This document shows positions 1-11,465 of a stretch of 64,000 bases of DNA, piece after piece. Position 1 is the first letter of the stretch, and the number at the start of each line of letters is the position of its first letter. The translations under genes and the position numbers were made by a program. Source of the stretch: Balamuthia mandrillaris (taxonomy: Eukaryota > Discosea > Longamoebia > Balamuthiidae). Below the pieces are notes generated by a model that saw nothing but the letters and a program-made list of their open reading frames with translations, was not told the origin of the DNA and made no database searches. The stretch is taken from contig JAVKOQ010000048.1 in the NCBI GenBank assembly GCA_031835245.1, positions 186,001 through 250,000 of the forward strand, given 5' to 3'.

Positions 1-2409
1 GCCACCACCAACAGCCTCATCGACAAAGACTGCACAACCATTACCAGCAGCAACAAAGTCGCTCCGAGGAGGAGAGCACGCACAAAAGAGCCAGTGCTGA
101 GCTCGAACAAAACAACGAAGAGGAGGAAGAGGAGGCTGAACAGAGGGAAGAGGACAAAAGAGGAGGAGGAGGGACTCGAGATGAAGGAGCGGCAGACCTG
201 CAGCGGAGAAGAGAGTTTTACCAACAGGCGGAAGCCTTCAAACGAAGAAGACTCAGCTTGCCTGCGACTGGCCTTTCTCTTCACCCCTCTTCCATGGGTG
301 CGAGCGGTTTTGGAGGAGCACACCCCGCCATGTCAGTCGTGCCTAGGCAGGGACAGCTCGTGTCCACGGGAGGCGGTGGCCCTCCTGTTGGTGGCATGGT
401 GCCTCCCCCGCTGATGCCGTGGAAGCCTGTCACCAATCCTTCCAAGTTGGTTGGCCCTACTTCACAGACGTGCGTTGTTTCTTTGCATTTTTTTTGTTTT
501 TTTTTCTCCTTTTTGTCGTCACTTTCTTCTTCTGTTCTTTGTGTTTAGTAATGACTGGCATATATAGTGTGTTGAGAAGATTTCATCTAGACTCGGTTGT
601 GAAGTTGTTTGTTGTCTCTACAGAGCCAAACTATTCCATGCCAGTACGTCTGTTCTCACGCTCTTGCATTCTCCGATACTTACTCTTTTTTCTTTGTTTT
701 TAGTGGCAGATGAAGAAGCAGCGACATTCTACATCATCAGGTTTTGTAATAGCTGGAAGAAGGCTGTTGACGAACGCACATGCAGTTGCCTACCAAACTT
801 CAATAATGATCAGGAGGCATGGCGATGCCAGAAAATATGCAGCACAGGTGGATATTGTTTCCTTGCTCTTTCTTTTTGCGCTCTTTCTTCTTCTTCTCAT
901 ACAAATTCTCCTACATGCAATGAAGGTGGTGGCAGTAGGGCATGAATGCGATCTTGCTCTCCTTACAGTACAAGAAGATTCTTTCTGGGACGGATTGAAA
1001 CCTTTGCAATTCGGTGGTGTGCCGGTATGGATTTCTATTCTTTTCTGCTCTAGTTTGTTTTTTAACATATTAATGATTCCAATAGCATTTGCAAGAGGCG
1101 GTGACAGTGGTAGGTTATCCTACCGGCGGAGACAACATCTCTGTCACAACGGGAATCGTTTCCAGAGTTGACATGACCACCTACAGTCACTCTGGAATGA
1201 AGCTTTTAGCCATCCAAATCGATGCTGGTACTCTTTCGTTCTTATATTTTTTCTTCCTCCTTTCTCTCTATCTCTTTCCGGCTTTTTAATCTCCTAACAC
1301 TATTCTTAGCCATCAACTCGGGGAACAGTGGAGGACCGGCCTTCAATAAAACTTTAGATTCAGTGGTAGGAGTTGCCTTTGAAACCTTGTTGGATGCTGA
1401 GAACATTGGCTATATCATTCCCACTTTTGTCATCCAACATTTTCTGGGAGACATCGAGAAGAATGACACCTTTTTGGGTTTTTGTGACTATGGCATTACC
1501 GCCCAAACGACTGAGAATCCTCAACTGAAGCAGTACATGCATCTCAACAACGCGAGGGCTGGTATTCTAATCAACAGGGTTGCACCATTGGCTCCCATCG
1601 CCAAAGTTGCTCAGAAAACCGACATCATTCTCAAAGTAGATGACGTTGAGGTCTATATTATTCTGCTTTCGTCTCTTCCTGCTTCTTCATAGTTCAGACA
1701 AAGCTAACAGCAGGTTACACAAAACCAGATTGCTGATGATGGAACAATACCATTCCGCGACGGAGAGCGAATATCTTTTCGGTATATATTGATGAGCAAG
1801 CACAAAGGCGACAACCTGCGATTGACTCTCTGGAGAGATGCCAAAGAGGTCGAGGTGAGCATCCAAATGGAACCCATTCGACACTTGGTGCCCATTCATC
1901 AATACGACGAGATGCCCAGCTATTTTACCGTCGCCGGGCTTGTTTTTGTCCCTCTTTCTCGACCTTACTTACGGTACCCTTGCTTCTGCTCCTCTCTCCT
2001 TTCTTCCTCTTCCTTCTCCACACTTACCTGCTTTAATAAAAGCCACCAATGGGGAAAACATTGGAACCGAAAAGCGCCCGTCAGCTTGGTCTCTCACGCT
2101 CTCAGCGGGGAGCTAGAGTCTCCTGACCAACAGATAGTTGTTCTCTCCCAAGTTTTGGTGGCCGAAATCAACAGAGGTTACGTCCCTCTCACCAACATTC
2201 AGCTGCTGCAGTTCAACGGGCAGAAAGTGAAGAACCTGAAGCACTTTGCGGAGATGGTGGAGTGCTGCGAGGAGGAGTACCTTCGCTTCGACTTGGAGTA
2301 CGACAGGATCATCGTGATGGAGAGGGAGAAGGCCAAGCAGGCAAGCATTGAGATACTGAGACAGCATTACATTCCTTCCGCCAAGTCGCCTGACCTTATC
2401 ACGCCGTGA
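1..2409 (+). CDS. DEG9-like HtrA serine protease (5' end outside window)
   Basis: An ATP-independent trypsin-fold protease of the HtrA/Deg family, closest in my memory to plant DEG9, which is nuclear or nucleolar. I read eight exons: 3-469, 580-643, 704-847, 926-1024, 1086-1227, 1310-1650, 1729-1973 and 2043-2409; all phases agree. The catalytic triad is visible: His in TNAHAV (exon 3), Asp in CDLALL (exon 4) and Ser in [10 protein letters not shown] (exon 6). PDZ-like sequence follows, with the DEG9-type stretches [13 protein letters not shown] and [15 protein letters not shown], then the conserved ending IPSAKSPDL. Exon 1 is open to the window edge and encodes a Gln/Glu/Arg-rich low-complexity leader with a basic KRRRLSL run that could be a nuclear signal. 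The start codon lies upstream of the window. An A-rich run directly follows the TGA. The exon 2 acceptor (AAG before 580) is the least certain junction. Confidence 0.88.
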
Positions 2410-2540
2410 AAAAAAAAAAAAAAAAGAAAGTGCTCATGGTTTTTTTTGTTTTTGTTGCTTTTGTTTATACAAAAAAAAAGAAGAGAAAAAAAAGTGTGGC
2501 TCTTGTTAATAAAAATACTCTTTGTTTTTTAATAGTATAC

Positions 2541-5080
2541 TTAATCAAAAGTGATGTTCCAGGTCCTGAGAGAAGAGTCCTGTCCCACAGTGGCCACGGT
2601 GGAGTTATCCAACCACTCAATGGCGTTGATGCCGCCGTGATGGGCGCTCTTGATGGTGACCCTCTTGGTGGGCTGCTCAACCGACCAGATGATGATGTTG
2701 GTGTCGAGGGAGGCGGAGGCCAGGTGCTTGCCGTCGGGGCTCCAGCTGAGGCCGTTCACCTTGGCGGTGTGGTAGACCCAATCGCGCACGGCGACCTGGC
2801 CGTTCTTCCAGAGCACAATGTTTTTGGTCTTGTCGGCAGAGGCGAGGTACTGGCCGTCGGGGCTGTAGCGGAGGACGGTGATGGCGTCGCGGTGCTCAGT
2901 GAGGACGGCGCCGGCCTGAAGGTCGGATCCGCTCAAGCTGTACAAGTGAATCTTCTTGTCCTGTTGATTGTTTTGTCAGTTTCATGCAAAGTGAAGAAAA
3001 GAAAGATGATAATGAAACAGGGAAACAGTTTAAAAAAAGTGGGAGCAAAACGTACATCACCGCCGACGGCGACCTCGGAGTTGTCCGGAGAGATGGCAAA
3101 GGCCTGAGGAGTAAAGTCGACCTTCTTCCTGGAGGCAACCTGTCCGTTACGCAGCACCAAGATCTCCTTCTCAAAGTTGCCAGTGACGGCCAATCCCTTT
3201 TGAGTGGCAGAGACAGCCAAGTCGAATGGCTTGCCACCAGACCTCATGTGTTCGCCACTAATAGCATAAAAGATTAGAAATAAAATAAAACAAACAGCAA
3301 AAATAAAGAGCCAAAAAAAAAATGAGAGGAAAATAAGAAACAAGGCAGGAAACATACGTGAAGTCAGAGCCGTGAGGAGTGACGCGAATGGTATCGTCCA
3401 AACTGATGGACCACACGTCATCGCCCTGCACTCTCAACGAGACCACGCTGTTCTTGTGGCCATCTCCTCCGACCTGATCCACCTCTCCAGAGCTCTCATC
3501 CCAGCGGCAGACGATGCTGTCGTAGCTGCCGGTGTAGAGGGTGTTGGTGTCCTTGTGATAGGCAAGCGACTCGATGGACTTGTTGTGCCCCTTGAGAACC
3601 TTGGCAGGCTTGCCAGGGCTGCGCGGATCCAGGTAGGACAGATGGCCGGCAAGAGAGAGGGAGACGAGGAACTCGCCTTGCCACAAGCAACCCACTTGTT
3701 GATCTTCCACGTTTTCTCCAAGGCCAAAGGTACTATTTTTGTTTGTTGGTATTAGCTGAAAATAACTAAGATAGAAAGAGAGATAACGTACGTGACAACA
3801 TTGCCGTTGCTGACGTCAAAGATCTTACAAGTCTTATCACCAGAGGCAGTCAAAAGCTGAGTGCCGTCAGGAGACCAGCTGCAGCAGTAGATACCACCCT
3901 GGTGGTCCTCCTTGAGCTGCAACTTCTGGTCGCCGTTATCTCCATCAAAGATAAAGCCGAGCTTGTCCTGGCCGACAGAGGCAAAGAGGCTGCCATCAGG
4001 GCTGAAGCGGACGCAGTTGACGAAGCGGGTGTGGACGGTGACAGTCTTTTGCCACTTGAAGGGAGGACCCTCGAACCAGGAGAGACCAAGATCCTCAGAA
4101 CCAGTGACGATTCTGTAGGGCTTGCTGGGACGCCAGTCGCAAGATGTGATGGTCTTGGAGTGACCGGTAATTTGGCCACGAGAGGAACCAGTCTCAGCGT
4201 CGAACACATCTCCCATCCTATAACCGGACGAAAACCAATCAGAAAACGAGTAAAATGTATAGAGAATAACTGAAGGAAACGTACAATTCTCTGCCCATAC
4301 CGACGGCAACGATCCTCTTGCCTTCAGGATCCCAGGCCAAGTCATAGACGGCGCCACCAAGAGACCTCTTTTCAGAATACAGTTTGTGCACGGTGCCGTT
4401 GATGACAGGCACGTGCCACACGCGCACGGTACCAGTCTGATCGGCGGAGGCGATCATGTCGCCGTTCGGGCTGTAACGAGCCACAGTGGTGGGCCTTGGG
4501 TGCTCTATGTACATGTCCGCGGCCAATGGGTCCTTTTATCGTCGGAGTGAATAGAGAGTAGGGTGAGCAACGAAAGAACAAACGAGAAGAGCCTCATCAA
4601 CGAAGGGACAAATAGCAAACAACGCAGAGAGAGCAAAACGGAGAAACAAAGGGAAAAAATGGTACCCTAAGGCTGCGGATGATCACATCGTTACCAACAG
4701 TGTACAGGATGTTCTCTCCCTTGGGGTCTCCGCCCATGAGGGTGGGCTTGCCTCGGCTCACAGCGGGCAAAGGAGCGAACAAGTTTTCTGTGTAGGAGAC
4801 AAAGAGAATGAGTTGGTGTGACGAAAATATTTTAACAAAGGAGGGAGAGGGGAGAAAAAAAGAGAGAGAAGAGATACGCACTCTTCATGGTGTAGTTGTT
4901 CTCCATCTGAACGGGGGTGGAGGAGGAGGCACCGATGGAGACGGCCTGCTTGGGGGTAGCGGCAGCCAAAGCGGCCTTTCTCTTCTCATCCTCCTCGGCC
5001 CTGGCCGCGGCCTCCTTCTTCCTCATCTCCTCCTCCCTCTTCTTCTGGTTCTCCAACATGCGCTGCACCCTGTCCGCCAT
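2541..5080 (-). CDS. AIP1: Actin-interacting protein 1 (AIP1/WDR1)
   Basis: A WD40-repeat protein that works with cofilin to disassemble actin filaments. Seven exons in minus-strand order: 5080-4882, 4787-4666, 4532-4285, 4217-3792, 3732-3358, 3257-3056, 2960-2541; the phases give 663 residues, against about 605 for typical AIP1. After residue ~65 the match to animal and yeast AIP1 is continuous: GGDPKGENILY near the start, FEGPPFKW, HTRFVNCVRFSPDG, GGIYCCSWSPDG, DQQVGCLW, SYLDPRSPGKP and a WSPDGKHLASASLD repeat near the end. The extra residues are an N-terminal stretch of ~60, very rich in Lys, Glu and Arg and predicted by eye to be one long charged helix, before the usual AIP1 start (here TMKKNLFAPLPAVSRG). 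The ATG at 5080 opens this helix; the next in-frame ATG would keep most of it. The gene is divergent from the CCCH gene. Confidence 0.95.
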
Positions 5081-5843
5081 TGTTGTGATGTGTGATGTGT
5101 GGGGGGTTGATTAACTTGCTGTTGTCCGCTCACACTGAAGTGACCTAATGAATAAAAGAAAAAAGAGTAGTGAACCGAAAAGAAAGCAAAAATTAAACGT
5201 CGCAAAATTGTGACACGAGGGGGTTGCAAGGTCTGATGCAAGCAAGAGGTGGAGCAGGACGAGATTTGGGCTCCATCCGAATCGCAGAAGAGAGATGACG
5301 TAAGGTGCACTCTCGGGAGAATAGGCGATTGGATCGGAGTTTCCGAAGAATTCCATGACGACGCGAAGAACATCCAAGGAAGAAAGCACAGCGAAGAAGA
5401 CTGCGAGTTGGATTTAGCGCTACTGCTCCCCTATTTATTTATTTTTGCCCCAAAGAGGAGGTAGTGGCAAAGCAGAAAAAGTGCGCAGTGTCGTCCCGCC
5501 GCCGCCGAAGAGAGACCCAGACCCTCCGTAGTGTTTTTTTTTCTTGCAAGCACGAGAAGAAAAAAGGAACTGTAGGAGCTCCCCGATCTTTGTTTGAGGT
5601 GAAAAGAAGAGGAAGAACCGATCACTGTCCGGTCTGCCAGCCAATACTTCGCTCACTTTAGTAGCTCGTCCTTGGTCGTTGCATCCAGCTGCTCGGTTTT
5701 TGTTTTGGTTTTGTGTTCCGATCCAATCTTTAAGGAAAAAAAAACAAAGAAGAACAACCAAAGCAGCAAAGCGTGTTTCACCTTCACAAGAAGACAAACC
5801 AGAGGTACTTGAGGTAATCGGTGAAACCAAGAGGAAAAAAACA
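5081..5843. other. Divergent intergenic region, AIP1 / CCCH gene
   Basis: About 760 bases between two divergent start codons, so it should hold both promoters and both 5' untranslated regions. I see an AT-rich stretch with TATTTATTTATT near 5440 and several T or A homopolymers. Open frames here are short, start with non-ATG codons or lack any recognisable protein, so I call no gene. A non-coding first exon for either neighbour is possible but I cannot place one. Confidence 0.5.
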
Positions 5844-8120
5844 ATGGCAGCAACGGATTCGCTGCCTTGGTGTCCCGACATGCTCAAAAGTGGGTTTTGC
5901 AAACGGGGAAAAGCCTGCCCCTATTCTCACGGTTCGTCTCTGCTCTCTCTCTGCTCTCTGCTCTCTGCTCTCTGCTCTCTGTCTCTCTGTCTCTCTGTCT
6001 CTCTGTCTCTGTCTCTCTGCCTCTCTGCCTCTCTGCCTCTCTGCTCTCTGCTCTCTGCTCTCTGCTCTCTGCTCTCTGCCTCTCTGCCTCTCTGCTCTCT
6101 GCTCTCTGCTCTCTGCTCTCTGCCTCTCTGCCTCTCTGCTCTCTGCTCTCTGCTCTCTGCTCTCTGCTCTCTGCTCTCTGCTCTCTGCTCTCTGCTCTCT
6201 GCTCTCTACTCTCTGCCTCTCTCCTCATTCCCTGAGTTCCTTCTTATGCCTTCAAATGAACAGATGTACCAACAACATCTGCTGGAGGAACGTCTTTATC
6301 ATCAGCAACCACTACAGCCCCATCCCGTTCCCTTATAGAGTCACAGTCTTCATCTTCCTCCGCTTCGGCTGCTCCTTCAGCAGTTCCATTCTCTACCGTT
6401 GCTGCTCCTGCCTCATCTTCCGCTTCTTCAGGAGGAGTGGCTGATCTTCTCGCGATGATTCTCAACCCTTCCTCCGTTCCTTCTTCAGCCCCATTATCTT
6501 CTTCCTTGCTTTCATCCACTCCACTTTCTTCCTTCTCCCCTCAACCCATTTCCACTCCTATCTCGTTTTCCTCTTCTCTTTCTTCTCCTTCCTCCATTTC
6601 TTCCTTTCCAACAACGTCATCACCATCACTTCCAATCAATAATACTGCTACCACTCTCTCTACCATTCAAGCACTTCTTGCTTCCGTTCAACAACCCTCA
6701 CAACCTCAACCTTCTTATGCTCCTTCCTTCTCAGGATGGCAACAATCACCTCCTCCTTTTCCTCAACAACAGCAACCACAGCCGTCACAACTAAATGACT
6801 TTTCTCAGTTGTTAACTCTGCTGCAACAACAACCACTGCAGACAACATCTGTTGCTGCTCCTGTATTTCCAATTTCTTCTTACCAACAACAACCTTCTTT
6901 TTCTACCGCTGTTACTCCTCCATCTCAAAAGTTAGAAGAGATAAATCAACAGATACAGCAGCTATGTTCCATTCTTGGACAATTTACTTCAACCGCTCCT
7001 TCTTCTCAACCATTCCAAACCACCCCTTCTCTTCCTTCTATTTCTTCCCATGTTCCCTCTACATCTGGTTCTTCTTATTCACCAGCTCCTTATTCTTCCT
7101 TCGAAGCAGACAACAGCTACCTGCCTCCTTCTCGCACGCGTCCTCTTTCTTCCTCATCACTATCTTCTTCTCACGTTTATTCCGCTCCTTATCACGACAA
7201 ACGAGCCGTAAGTGAAGCCTTCTCCAAAGCTCCAGCAAAGAGAACAAAGCACAACGATGAAGGTCGCGCCACCAATAAGACGAAACATGTCTCCATCGTT
7301 GAGCGTTGGAAGAGACAAAAGGTCGATAGGAAGGAGATCGCCTCCTCCCTTAAAACAAAGAGCGCGAAATCATCTATGCCTACTTCTGCTCTCCTCACCA
7401 AGCCTGCAAAAGGTTTGTATTCTTTGTATGTTGTCTTGTCCTTGCTTTCTTTATTCGTTTTAACAGTAAGTTACTCCAGATTCGAACTCTACGCCAGAAG
7501 CTACAGATACACCATCGTCTACATCCTCAATAAGCGCTCCTCCTTTATCATCACAAGAAACCTCCCCATCCTCCACCTCTTCTCTTTCTTCTAACAGCAC
7601 AGACATCTCTCAACCTCAAACACAAGTACCACAAAGGTCTTCAACCAACGGACTCAACAATGAACAACAGAAGGAGAAGCCTCAAACTCCTGTGCAACCT
7701 TCATCTTCTTCCTCTTCTTCCTCCTCGTCTTTTTCCTCCTCGTCTGCTTCCTCCTCTTCCTCTTCTTCTCGAGAACCACAACGCATAACATCAGCAATGC
7801 TGAAAGCCAAAGACATCATTAGCAAAGAACAATACCCCTTTGTGCCCTACGAAGGGCGTCCCAAAGTGCCGCGCAGCTTTCGGCAAAAAATGTTGGATAC
7901 CCTTCTGCAAGAAATGTTCATTCAGGAGCTCAACTCCCGTTTGAGCAACGAGGGCGAGGCGGTCAAAAACACTCCGCTGTTCGAGATGGACTTTGGAGAG
8001 GTCGTTTTGAAAGCCGTCAGGTTGGAGGAGGAGCTTTATGGCAAGTGTAAGAGCAAAGTGGTATATATGAACCTTTGCTCTCAAGCCATGCAGTCCATCA
8101 AGTCTTTCTCTTCTTCTTGA
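5844..8120 (+). CDS. CCCH zinc-finger protein with TFIIS-central-domain-like C-terminus
   Basis: Three exons, 5844-5931, 6264-7412 and 7471-8120, with consistent phases, give about 628 residues. The N-terminus (start MAATDSLPW) carries one CCCH zinc finger of the C-x8-C-x5-C-x3-H type, CPDMLKSGFCKRGKACPYSH, typical of single-stranded RNA binding. The middle ~400 residues are low-complexity Ser, Pro, Thr and Gln with poly-Ser runs, and a basic patch KAPAKRTK. The last ~100 residues are folded-looking: PRSFRQKMLDTLLQEM, then LEEELYGKCKSKVVY and a closing helix. This resembles the helical central domain of TFIIS (start VRNKCREML, then IEEAIYQE and KYKNRVRSR), but shorter; the similarity is by eye only. 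A role in transcription or mRNA processing is inferred. Intron 1 is almost wholly a CTCTG-type satellite. The third exon uses a TAAG acceptor at 7467-7470. Confidence 0.78.
5938..6228 (+). repeat. CTCTCTG-type intronic satellite
   Basis: Nearly 290 bases of imperfect tandem repeat inside intron 1 of the CCCH gene, built from units such as CTCTGCT, CTCTGCC and CTCTGTCT arranged in blocks. It lies just downstream of the donor and ends about 35 bases before the acceptor. Because it lacks stops, it makes long false open frames of Ser, Leu and Cys. Confidence 0.95.
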
Positions 8121-8177
8121 TGTAACAAATAAAATAAAAATCGTCCTCTTCTTCTTGTCTGCTTATTCAAAGGGCAT

Positions 8178-9788
8178 TCAGGTTGAAGTCGATACAGTGG
8201 GAGAAGAAAACAAAGAATTAAGAGTGGCTTGTTTGAGCTTCGCTCCTCCTTTCTTGGCAGCCAGTTGTTCGGAATTCGCCTTCATGCGAGCCACCCAGCG
8301 CTCATGCTCCTCTTTCTTTCTTCGTTTCTCTTCGTCTTCTTCGCCAGCAGTTTCTTTCTTGTTGTTTCTCGGTTTCTTTTTCGGCGTTGGTTGCCGCTCT
8401 GGTTGAAAGTCTTTCAGGTCGTCTTCTTCTTCGCTTTTCTCTCGCTTTCGTTTACTTCTAACTGTTGAAGAAGCAGAAGCAGAAGCAGAAGAGGAAGAGG
8501 AAGAAGCAGAAGCAGAAGCAGAAGCAGAAGAGAAGGAAGAGGAAGAAGTAGAAGAAGAGGCTAGTCGAGCTGCTTTCTCTTTCTCTCGTTTGGCCTTGAT
8601 GTCAGGAAAGCAAAGTTCAATCATGGACTTGGCAACGCGACGAAAGGTGTCTGGATTACACTCCGCCAGTAGCATCAGTTTCTTTCGGTCAATCTTCACT
8701 CTTGGCCGTATCTTTTTCTGCTTTGAACAGAGATACAATGCCACTCCTGCATATGCCTTTTGTATTGCGCAACAGGAGTAAGAAGATACAACATAAAAAT
8801 AAACATGAATGCAAACAAACATACAAACAACCAACGAACAAACAAATAAAAACGAGCATTACTGGCGAAGAAAGATCAATAGACTGAAGTTGACTGGCTG
8901 GAATAGAAGCTAAAAGCGCTTTCTTGTAACTATTATCTGTTAATATCAAGGTGGAATCGCGAGAGAGAGAGAGAAGGAGGAGGAGAGGAGAGGAGAGGAG
9001 AGGAGAGGAGAGGAGAGGAGAGGAGAGGAGAGGAGAGGAGGGAGAGGAGAGGAGAGGAAGGAGAGGAGAGGAGAGGAGAGGAGAGGAGAGGAGAGGAGAG
9101 GAGAGGAGAGGAGAGGAGAGGAGAGAGAGAGAAGACGCACTCCTCAACAACGGTTGTAGCGGCTTGACAGTAATGACCAGCCCCAAAGGCACGACAAAGT
9201 TCTTTCATGTCCACCTCAAGTCTTGTAATAGCAGGAACGCAAGTTAAAGTTGAAACACAACTTGAAAAGCAAACAGAAGAGCAAAGAGCAACCAACCGAA
9301 TGTCAAGCACGTTGCAAACTGCGTTAAGGGTGTCATTATAAGTCTTTTCCCTACAACCAGCACTCGCCACCGCTTTTTCTTTGTTAAAAGGAGCCTTTAG
9401 CCTGGTGAGGCAATACCCATGAGAAAAAGAAACCAAAATGTGGATAAAAACGAAAAAAACAAAACAAAAACGTACAAGCGAGCAGCTATTTCCGCACAAA
9501 CAGACCTAGTACACAAGCCTGACTGTGAGCAGAAAACAAAAAGGAAGTTGCGTTCTCGATGGATCAGCAAACACAAAACTAGCAACCACACACCAAAAAG
9601 CAAAAAGGTGTACGTACATCGCCAACGCCCGGAGGACATCGAACACGATACAAACGAAGCAACTCATCCGCCTTGCGCTGCACGGTCTCCTCATCCACCG
9701 CCACTTCATCTTCCTCCTCCTTCGTAACCACGCACAAGCCCCCCTCTTCGGTAGTCATCTTTCTACTCGTTATCTTCAGCTCTTCCAT
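8178..9788 (-). CDS. ORC6: Origin recognition complex subunit 6
   Basis: The smallest ORC subunit, with cyclin-box-like TFIIB folds that bind origin DNA for replication licensing. Five exons: 9788-9618, 9394-9297, 9221-9141, 8929-8863, 8756-8178; phases agree and give 331 residues (human ORC6 has 252). Landmarks aligned by eye with human ORC6: QRKADELLRLYRVRC (human LRKAEEYLRLSRVKC), EKTYNDTLNAV, IDLSSP before a predicted helix, and ERWVARMKAN near the C-terminus (human EEWKRKILENA). The C-terminal linker between these is expanded with runs of Ser/Ala and Lys/Glu, which accounts for the extra length. The start is the ATG at 9788; upstream in-frame codons are non-ATG. Intron 3 holds a 170-base GGAGA repeat. 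Confidence 0.85.
8961..9132 (-). repeat. GGAGA pentamer array in ORC6 intron 3
   Basis: Tandem GAGAG/GGAGA pentamers (CTCTC/TCTCC on the sense strand of ORC6) with a few interruptions, flanked by short GA runs. It fills the intron between ORC6 exons 3 and 4, next to the donor. It produces spurious Ser-Pro-Leu frames on the minus strand. Confidence 0.95.
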
Positions 9789-10003
9789 TACCGTTAACGT
9801 ATTCAATATTCATTTTTCGGGGAGGAAAAAAAAAGGCGGGAAAATGAGGAATGCTAGGCATTAACATTATTTGCATATTTTGCGTGGTTGACATTTTTTG
9901 GTACTATCCAGGATTTGCTTTCTTCAGAAACCACCGAGAGGGCTTTCGTTCGTGTTTTCAAAAAAAAGTGTTCAAGCGTTGCGTCGTGAAGTTCGTTTTT
10001 TTT

Positions 10004-11434
10004 TTAACACAGCTCCAAGCGAAGCCACTGTACACGTTGCCATGAAGCCATGGACACCTTGAGTTCCCATTTGAGCTGCGCCCCGGTCCAGCATTGGCCA
10101 TTGTTGATGTAAGCATTGTCCAACAAGGAGAAGAGCTTGTAGTTGTTGCCGTCTTTGATCTGAGCGGCAGAAGCCACGTCGGGAGGAATGTAATAGCTGT
10201 TGCCAACGTCCTGTCCCGTATTCCACAGGTTGTGGAATACGAAGACCACATTGCTTCCGTCGGAAGCCCATTTCATCGATGCATATATCCTTCTCGAGAT
10301 AGATGTTTGAGTTAGCAAAGCTGAAGAAGAGAAAACGCTGAAGACAAAGGAAAGAAGTAAAAGAACGAGAAGAACAAGAAGAAAATGTCTCACCTAGTAT
10401 CAGCAGCGTTTCCTTGCTTAGTACGAAGGAAATAGAAGTTGGGAGAGGTTAGTGCTGCGTTGGAAAGACGAATGTTGATGAGCTTGTTATAGAACTTGAC
10501 GAGTTCTTCTCCTTGTGGGTTATAGTTGGGTTCACCAACAAAGCGTGATCTGATATAGTCCGATTTTTTGAAGCCCAATCCCCATCGCTCGCCTGTTTGT
10601 ATCAACGTCAGAACAAAACACCCAGATAAACGAAAGAGAAGTAGGAGAAGAATAACAAGCAAAAGAAAAGAACAAGCAAAAAAGCATACCAAACTCTTGG
10701 CCCATGAGAATCATAGGAGTGGACCATAGAGTGGCACCGATGCCCCAGAAGCCAGACCCTGTCCAAATGTCAAAGCCAGTACCTTCCAACAAACGGTGTT
10801 CGTCGTGAGTCTCAAGAGCTGTTTGCCAAACAAAAAGCAGAGTTAACAACAAACCGAGATGAGCGAAAATGAAAAAATAGTTAACATATTACCAGTCATA
10901 ACGAAGGTATCTCCATTGAAGCGGAGTGTGTTGGAAACTACCCGTTCCACAGAGTAAGCGTCCTTGTTGGGATTGCTTCTGCCACACATGTCGCCAACAT
11001 ACCCCTCTGTCTCAATATCCAACACTTGACCAATCGACATTTGTTCATGGAACTCCTATTTTTTAAAGAAAAGAATGTGAGACAAATTCGGGAGAGAGAG
11101 CGAGAGAAGAGAGAAAGAGACGAACTTCAGCCAAGTAAATAGGTCGAGGTTGACCTCTCTTAGCAGCATAGAAATCGACTTTAGTGGTGATATACTTCCA
11201 TTCGTTGGCAGCCATTCCACCGTTTGGGTCGGTGGTGTGGTCCAAACGGAAGCCACGAACGCCTCTACTGACCCAATAATTCATAACCCTGAACAAGTAC
11301 TCTCTGTTACGAACAAACTCCCAATTGTGGAGCACGTTGTTCTCGTGATGATACAAGAACTTGACGTCCTGTTCTCATTACATCAAGTTTTAGCCCGTTG
11401 CTCCCAATAAACGAGAGAGGGAGAGGGAGAGGGA

Positions 11435-11465
<31 letters not shown>

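Noticed and set aside
2406-3107. Plus-strand 233-residue frame over AIP1 exon 7
   Set aside because: Shadow of the WD40 coding sequence on the other strand.
5249-5464. 71-residue ATG frame between AIP1 and the CCCH gene
   Set aside because: No similarity or supporting features; lies in the shared promoter region.
6000-6220. CRISPR-like regular spacing in the CTCTG array
   Set aside because: No unique spacers; a simple tandem repeat in a eukaryotic intron.
5884-6228. Arg-Glu-Ala-Ser repeat frame on the minus strand and Cys-Ser-Leu frames on the plus strand
   Set aside because: Produced by the intronic CTCTG satellite; no homology and wrong strand for the gene.
8933-9499. Long minus-strand frames rich in Ser-Pro-Leu
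   Set aside because: They are translations of the GGAGA pentamer array in an ORC6 intron.
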